64,000 nucleotides of DNA from Devosia faecipullorum (GTDB lineage Bacteria > Pseudomonadota > Alphaproteobacteria > Rhizobiales > Devosiaceae), in assembly GCF_015158295.1 (NCBI RefSeq), contig NZ_JACDXV010000002.1:319501-383500 (forward strand), read 5' to 3'. A program made the translations under genes and the position numbers. The first letter of the stretch is position 1; each line of letters starts with the position of its first letter. This document shows positions 59,160-64,000 of the stretch, in pieces. The notes beneath the pieces are model-generated. The model was given only the letters and a program-made list of their open reading frames with translations. It did no database searches and had not been told where the DNA came from.

Positions 59160-61799
59160 ATGAAGGTCGTCGTCGTTGAAAGTCCGGCCAAGGCCAAGAC
59201 AATCAACAAATATTTGGGCAAGGATTATGAAGTCCTGGCCAGCTTCGGCCATATCCGCGACCTGCCGGCCAAGGACGGATCGGTCCGTCCGGACGAAGAT
59301 TTCGCCATGTCCTGGGAAGTGGACAGCGCGGCCAAAAAGCGCATCGCCGATATTGCCGGGGCGCTCAAGGGCGCCGATGGCCTGATCCTGGCCACCGACC
59401 CTGATCGCGAGGGCGAGGCGATTTCCTGGCATATCCTGGACGTGCTGCGCGCCAAGAAGGCGCTGAAAAAGGATGTGCCGGTGCAGCGGGTGGTGTTCAA
59501 CGCCATCACCAAGGACGCAGTGACCGCCGCCATGGCCAAGCCGCGTGATATCGACATGCCGCTGGTGGACGCCTATCTGGCGCGCCGGGCGCTCGATTAT
59601 CTCGTCGGCTTCACGCTCTCGCCCATTCTGTGGCGCAAATTGCCGGGCTCGCGCTCGGCGGGGCGCGTGCAATCGGTGGCGTTGCGGCTGGTGTCGGAAC
59701 GCGAAGCGGAAATCGAGAAATTCCGGGCCGATGAATATTGGTCGGTCGAGGCGCAGCTGGCCCAGGGCGGCAAGAGCTTTCTGGCGCGGCTGTTCTCGGT
59801 GGACGGCAAAAAGACCGACAAGCTCGACATCCGCACCGGCGAAGACGCGGCCGCGCTCAAGGCGCTGATCGAAGCCGGCCAGTTCAATGTGGCCAATGTC
59901 GAAAAGAAACCGACCAAGCGCAATCCCTATGCGCCCTTCACCACCTCGAGCCTCCAGCAGGATGCGTCCTCGCGGCTGGGCCTGTCGCCATCGCGCACCA
60001 TGCAGATCGCCCAGCGGCTCTATGAGGACGGGCTGATCACCTATATGCGAACCGACGCGGTGCAGATGGCCCCCGAGGGTATTGCCATGGCGCGCTCGGT
60101 GATCGGGAAATATTTCGGCGAGGATTATCTGCCCGAAAAGCCCCGGCTCTATCAGACCAAGGCCAAGAATGCGCAGGAAGCGCACGAGGCCATCCGCCCC
60201 ACCGACATGTTCAAGCGGCCGGAAAATCTCAGCCTCGATGCCGACCAGCAAAAGCTCTATGGGCTGATCTGGCGCCGCACCCTGGCCAGCCAGATGCGCT
60301 CGGCCGAAATCGACCGCACCTCGGTCGACATTGCCGTCAATGTGCCCGGACGCGCGGTGAGCCTGCGCGCCACCGGGTCGGTGGTGACTTTCCCGGGCTT
60401 TTTGACGCTCTATGGCGTCGAGGCCAAGGGCGATGGCGAGGATGAGGACGAAGATGGCTGCGAATTGCCTCCGCTCTCGGTGGGCGACAAGCCGGCGCTG
60501 AAACAGGTCGAGATCGCGCAGCATTTCACCCAACCGCCGGCCCGCTATACCGAGGCGAGCCTGATCAAGAAGATGGAAGAGCTGGGCATTGGCCGGCCCT
60601 CGACCTATGCGGCGACGCTGGGCACGCTCAAGGACCGCAATTACGTGCGGCTCGAAGGCAAGGCGCTTCATCCCGAGGATCGGGGGCGGATCGTCACCTC
60701 GTTCCTCGAAAGCTTCTTCACCCGCTATGTCGAATATGGCTTTACGGCGCATCTGGAAGAACAGCTCGACCAAGTGTCAGCCGGCGAACTCGACTACAAG
60801 GTGCTGTTGCGCGATTTCTGGAAGGATTTCACCGCCGCCACCGAGGAAATCAAGGATCTGCGCGTCTCCGAAGTGCTGGATGCGCTCAACGATCTTCTGG
60901 CCGACCACATTTTCCCGGCGCGCGAGGATGGGTCCGATCCGCGCAAATGCCCCACTTGCGGCACCGGCACGCTGTCGCTGAAACTGGGCAAGTTCGGCGC
61001 TTTTATCGGCTGCTCGAACTATCCCGAATGCAAGCACACGATGCAATTGTCCGATGCGGCCAGCGGCAATGCCGCCGAGGCGGCGGCGGGCGACGGCATC
61101 TTGGGCACCGATCCGGAAAGCGGCGAGGAAGTGCATCTCAAATCCGGGCGGTTCGGGCCCTATGTGCAGCTCGGCGAGGGCAAGGAGCCCAAGCGGAGTT
61201 CCCTGCCCAAGGGCTGGGACGCGGCTGCGATGACGCTCGAAAAGGCGCTGCAATTGCTCAGCCTGCCGCGGGAAGTGGGCCTGCATCCCGAAACCGGCCA
61301 GATGATCATGGCCGGGCTCGGGCGCTATGGGCCGTTCATCCTGCATGAGGGCAAATATGCCAATCTGCCGGACGTCGAAGAGGTGTTCACCGTCGGCATC
61401 AACCGCGCGGTGGATCTGATCGCGCAAAAGGCGGCGGGCGGTTTCCAGCGCGCCAGCGCTTCGGCGATCAACACGTTCGAGCATGAGGGCGGGCCGATCA
61501 AGATCGCCGTGGGCCGGTTCGGACCCTATGCCAATCAGGGCAAGGTCTATGCCAATATTCCCAAGGACATCAAACCCGAGGATGTGACGCTGGAACAGGC
61601 CGTGGCGCTGATCGCCGCCAAGATCGAGGCGGGGGGCGGCAAGAAGAAGGCACCGGCGAAAAAGGCGGCGGCCAAGAAGCCCGCAGCCAAAAAGGCTGCC
61701 GCTCCCAAGGAAGCGACAGCGAAAAAGCCCGCGGCCAAGACCACCAAGGCCAAGACGAGCAAAGCCAAGACTGCGCCCGAGGAAGACGTCCCGTTTTGA
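59160..61799 (+). CDS. topA: DNA topoisomerase I (type IA)
   Basis: The 879-residue enzyme relaxes negative supercoils. The N-terminal Toprim domain has VVVESPAKAKTI and ATDPDREGEAI; the active-site tyrosine is Y295 in TYMRTDA. A C4 zinc-binding motif CPTCGTGTLSLKLGKFGAFIGCSNYPEC lies near residues 599-626 and two further topoisomerase repeats follow (LKSGRFGPYVQLG, GLGRYGPFILHEG). The last 55 residues are a Lys/Ala-rich tail (KKAAAKKPAAKKAA), common in alphaproteobacterial TopA and presumably DNA-binding. It is divergent from murB. Confidence 0.96.
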   Translation: MKVVVVESPAKAKTINKYLGKDYEVLASFGHIRDLPAKDGSVRPDEDFAMSWEVDSAAKKRIADIAGALKGADGLILATDPDREGEAISWHILDVLRAKKALKKDVPVQRVVFNAITKDAVTAAMAKPRDIDMPLVDAYLARRALDYLVGFTLSPILWRKLPGSRSAGRVQSVALRLVSEREAEIEKFRADEYWSVEAQLAQGGKSFLARLFSVDGKKTDKLDIRTGEDAAALKALIEAGQFNVANVEKKPTKRNPYAPFTTSSLQQDASSRLGLSPSRTMQIAQRLYEDGLITYMRTDAVQMAPEGIAMARSVIGKYFGEDYLPEKPRLYQTKAKNAQEAHEAIRPTDMFKRPENLSLDADQQKLYGLIWRRTLASQMRSAEIDRTSVDIAVNVPGRAVSLRATGSVVTFPGFLTLYGVEAKGDGEDEDEDGCELPPLSVGDKPALKQVEIAQHFTQPPARYTEASLIKKMEELGIGRPSTYAATLGTLKDRNYVRLEGKALHPEDRGRIVTSFLESFFTRYVEYGFTAHLEEQLDQVSAGELDYKVLLRDFWKDFTAATEEIKDLRVSEVLDALNDLLADHIFPAREDGSDPRKCPTCGTGTLSLKLGKFGAFIGCSNYPECKHTMQLSDAASGNAAEAAAGDGILGTDPESGEEVHLKSGRFGPYVQLGEGKEPKRSSLPKGWDAAAMTLEKALQLLSLPREVGLHPETGQMIMAGLGRYGPFILHEGKYANLPDVEEVFTVGINRAVDLIAQKAAGGFQRASASAINTFEHEGGPIKIAVGRFGPYANQGKVYANIPKDIKPEDVTLEQAVALIAAKIEAGGGKKKAPAKKAAAKKPAAKKAAAPKEATAKKPAAKTTKAKTSKAKTAPEEDVPF

Positions 61800-61931
61800 T
61801 CCGGAGCGGCCGGGCGGCGATTGACCTCCCGCCGCGAAGGCTTTAGCCCTTGGCTGGCCGGAACAAAGGATGAATCTCACGCAGGATTTGCCTCGACTGG
61901 CGGAAACCCATGTCTGCCGAGGAGCTGGAGC

Positions 61932-62615
61932 GTGGCTGAGCTGATTTTTCCGGTCCCCGAGCCGGTGCTGGTGCCGATCCGGGGCGGCGGGGCCTTTCCG
62001 GTGCGGCGCATCTATTGCGTGGGACGCAATTATGCCGAGCATGCCCGCGAAATGGGCCATGACACGCGCGAGAAGCCATTCTTTTTCGACAAGCCCGCCG
62101 ATGCGGTGCTGACCGGGGGTGCGGCCATGGCCTATCCGCCCCAGACAGGCGATCTGCACCACGAGATCGAACTGGTCGTCGCCATCGGGAGGGACGGCAG
62201 CGACATTGCCGAGGCGGCGGCGCTGGACCATGTGTGGGGCTATGGCGTCGGGCTCGACATGACGCGGCGCGACTTGCAGGCCGAGGCCAAGAAGGCCGGA
62301 CGCCCCTGGACTTTCGCCAAGGGGTTCGATCAATCTGCGCCGCTGGGCGAGCTGGTCGGGGCGGAGGCGATCGGGCATCCGCAACGGGGCGCGATCAGGC
62401 TTTTGGTCAATGGCGTCGAGCGGCAGCGCGGCGATCTGGGCGAGCAGATCTGGAGCGTGGCCGAAACCATCGCCTTTCTCAGCCGCTTCGTCGGGCTCAA
62501 GGCCGGCGACCTGATCATGACCGGCACGCCCGCAGGGGTCGGGGCGGTGTCGCGCGGCGATGCGCTTGAAGGGGAAATCGAGGGCGTGGGCCGGGTCAGG
62601 ACGGTGATCGTCTGA
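61932..62615 (+). CDS. Fumarylacetoacetate hydrolase family protein
   Basis: The 227-residue protein starts at GTG 61932 after GGAGCTGGAG. It has the short FAH fold: [32 protein letters not shown] with metal-binding Glu residues, [20 protein letters not shown] and [11 protein letters not shown]. It resembles fumarylpyruvate hydrolases. It overlaps the next gene as TGATG and is not linked to the catabolic operon at 23709-30115. Confidence 0.87.
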   Translation: MAELIFPVPEPVLVPIRGGGAFPVRRIYCVGRNYAEHAREMGHDTREKPFFFDKPADAVLTGGAAMAYPPQTGDLHHEIELVVAIGRDGSDIAEAAALDHVWGYGVGLDMTRRDLQAEAKKAGRPWTFAKGFDQSAPLGELVGAEAIGHPQRGAIRLLVNGVERQRGDLGEQIWSVAETIAFLSRFVGLKAGDLIMTGTPAGVGAVSRGDALEGEIEGVGRVRTVIV

Positions 62616-63706
62616 TGGCGCCGGTCTGGTCCAGCCAGCAGGATGCGGCCCTGCTCGCGGTGTCGGCCTGGCTCAAGGACCGCAATGGCAAGCAGGTGTT
62701 CCGCCTGTTCGGCTGGGCGGGGACCGGCAAGTCGACGCTGGCCGTGCATCTGGCCCAGGACGTGCGCAATGTGAAATTCGCCGCCTTTACCGGCAAGGCG
62801 GCGATGGTGATGCGCAAGCGCGGCTGCAAGGGCGCGCAGACCATCCACAGCCTCATCTATACGCTGGTCTCCGAAAAGGAAGGCGAGCCGCGCTTCGTGC
62901 TCGATCCGGAAAGCCCGGCCGCCGATGCCGATCTCATCGTCATCGACGAAGTTTCGATGGTGGACGAGGTGCTGGGGGCGGACCTGCTCTCCTTCGGGGT
63001 GAAAGTGCTGGTGCTGGGCGATCCGTTCCAATTGCCGCCGGTGCAGGGGGCCGGGTTCTTCATCAATGAGGAGCCCGACATCATGCTGACCGAAATCCAC
63101 CGGCAGGCGGCGGACAATCCGATCATCCAGCTTTCCATGGCGGTGCGCGAGGGCGGCTTCCTCGATCATGGCCGCTATGGCGACAGCGTGGTGGTGGGCC
63201 GCGACCAGGTGGACCGGGACGCGGTGCTGAACGCCGACCAAGTGCTGGTGGGGCGCAACAAGACCCGGCTGACCTATAATGACCGCCTGCGCGAATTGAA
63301 GGGCTTGCCGTTTCACGAGCCGGTTCTGGGCGACCGGATGGTGTGCCTCAGAAACAATCCGCGCAAGCGCCTGCTCAACGGACAGATCTGGATCGTCACC
63401 GACGCCACGCGCCGCAGCAATGGCAAATGGAGCCTGCTGCTGGCCGATGATGAGGGCAAGGGCGAGACGAGGGTCTTGACCCACAAGGCGTTTTTCTCCG
63501 GCGAGGAAGACGCGATGAGCTGGCCGGAGCGGCGGCAATTCGACGAATTTACCTTCGGCTATTGCCTTACTGTCCATAAGGCGCAGGGCAGCCAATGGGA
63601 CAATGTCTATCTGTTTGACGAGAGCTTCGTGTTTCGCGAGGAACGGGCGCGCTGGCTCTATACCGGGATCACGCGGGCGGCGGAAAAGATCACCATCGTC
63701 AGTTGA
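62615..63706 (+). CDS. RecD-like superfamily 1 DNA helicase/ATPase
   Basis: The 363-residue protein has Walker A GWAGTGKST at about 32-40, FTGKAAMVMRKRG, Walker B LIVIDEVSMVDE, GDPFQLPPV (motif III), EIHRQ (motif IV) and a UvrD_C_2 end with TVHKAQGSQWD and YTGITRA. This is the helicase core of RecD/Dda without extra N-terminal domains. It probably unwinds DNA in repair or recombination; no recB or recC lies nearby. Confidence 0.87.
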   Translation: MAPVWSSQQDAALLAVSAWLKDRNGKQVFRLFGWAGTGKSTLAVHLAQDVRNVKFAAFTGKAAMVMRKRGCKGAQTIHSLIYTLVSEKEGEPRFVLDPESPAADADLIVIDEVSMVDEVLGADLLSFGVKVLVLGDPFQLPPVQGAGFFINEEPDIMLTEIHRQAADNPIIQLSMAVREGGFLDHGRYGDSVVVGRDQVDRDAVLNADQVLVGRNKTRLTYNDRLRELKGLPFHEPVLGDRMVCLRNNPRKRLLNGQIWIVTDATRRSNGKWSLLLADDEGKGETRVLTHKAFFSGEEDAMSWPERRQFDEFTFGYCLTVHKAQGSQWDNVYLFDESFVFREERARWLYTGITRAAEKITIVS

Positions 63707-63913
63707 GAAACGCCTTGCGCCGGGCCTGTCCCGGCAATGGCGTTCATTGCGGAATGCCCACCGGCATGAACCCCGGAGACGGCGAAGCGGGAGATGGCCG
63801 GGGCCCCAGCCCAAGTTCGGCCAAACTTGACCGCGCCTATAGCGATTGGGCGGGGCGATGCTTGCGCCCGGTCCAGTCCTGGCCCATCCTTTAAGACTTC
63901 ACCGGAGACGCGC

Positions 63914-64000
63914 ATGCAGCACGATACCCTTTTGATCTCGACGATCGTCGCGGGTCTGGTGCTGGCCTATATCCTGGGCATGCTCGCCAATCGGCTGCGA
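63914..64000 (+). CDS. KefB/YbaL-like cation:proton antiporter (N-terminus, partial)
   Basis: The frame opens at ATG 63914 after GGAGACG and runs out of the window after 29 codons. MQHDTLLISTIVAGLVLAYI and LGMLANRLR match the start of CPA2 antiporters of the KefB/YbaL kind, which begin with a short polar stretch and a first membrane helix. The identity rests on these residues only. The 207-base gap before it holds a short GCCGGG/CCCGGC hairpin near 63720-63736. Confidence 0.65.
   Translation, partial: MQHDTLLISTIVAGLVLAYILGMLANRLR

Noticed and set aside
59112-62384. Two long minus-strand frames (553 and 535 codons)
   Set aside because: They are antisense to topA and its downstream genes and have no recognisable motif.
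63703-63894. A 63-codon plus-strand frame before the antiporter
   Set aside because: It has no ribosome binding site or domain and its composition is that of GC-rich intergenic sequence.
1-64000. CRISPR arrays, tRNA/rRNA genes, insertion sequences or prophage
   Set aside because: No regularly spaced direct repeats, RNA gene sequences or transposase or integrase motifs were seen on either strand by reading; dedicated searches (for example tRNAscan-SE, ISfinder) were not possible.

Overview
The window looks like chromosomal DNA of an alphaproteobacterium of the order Hyphomicrobiales, most probably Devosia or a close relative. This is inferred from the GC-rich sequence, densely packed operons with ATGA/TGATG junctions, many NMT1/sulfonate-type ABC and TRAP uptake systems with GntR, IclR and ROK regulators, ExoF/ExoP-like polysaccharide genes, and short interspersed palindromes of a kind seen in that order. 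No rRNA, tRNA, insertion sequence, prophage or CRISPR array was seen.

Layout. (1) 1-6422 is the edge of a PKS/NRPS locus: the N-terminal ketosynthase of a PKS that runs off the window, a divergent one-module synthetase (formyltransferase, condensation-like remnant, glycine-type adenylation domain interrupted by a luciferase-like monooxygenase, carrier protein) and its phosphopantetheinyl transferase. (2) 6431-19234 is an exopolysaccharide locus: four glycosyltransferases, a Wzy-like polymerase, ExoF-like and ExoP-like export proteins, a GH9 glycanase and an SGNH-type hydrolase. (3) 19372-33931 is a scavenging and catabolic region: an ABC importer with a divergent GntR regulator, an eight-gene oxidative operon (two cupins, Ldh2-type dehydrogenase, RidA, two-gene FAH/SDR pair, FAD monooxygenase, amidohydrolase), a second GntR regulator and a second ABC importer. 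A nearly identical 23-bp motif lies in front of the operon and of the second importer. (4) 34233-44733 holds a TRAP transporter and CoA-thioester degradation genes (acyl-CoA ligase, three crotonases, 3-hydroxyacyl-CoA dehydrogenase, thiolase) around an IclR regulator, with matching operator-like sites at both promoters. (5) 45063-53276 is a sulfur module: ROK regulator, ABC importer, cytoplasmic formylglycine sulfatase, its maturase, a TauE/SafE exporter and a TIGR02186-type protein. (6) 53397-64000 is mainly housekeeping: panB-coaBC-panC, a YciI protein, an RhtA-like exporter, an E. coli-type murB, topA, an FAH-family enzyme, a RecD-like helicase and the start of a KefB-like antiporter.

How the parts work together. 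In (1) the predicted product is a carrier-bound N-formylated, possibly hydroxylated, glycine that primes the PKS. In (3), (4) and (5) each unit pairs an importer with intracellular enzymes and a local regulator, so each can be read as one regulated uptake-and-degradation pathway whose substrate cannot be named from sequence alone. The least ordinary items are the interrupted formylating synthetase, the unassigned catabolic operon with its shared motif, and the intracellular sulfatase/maturase module.
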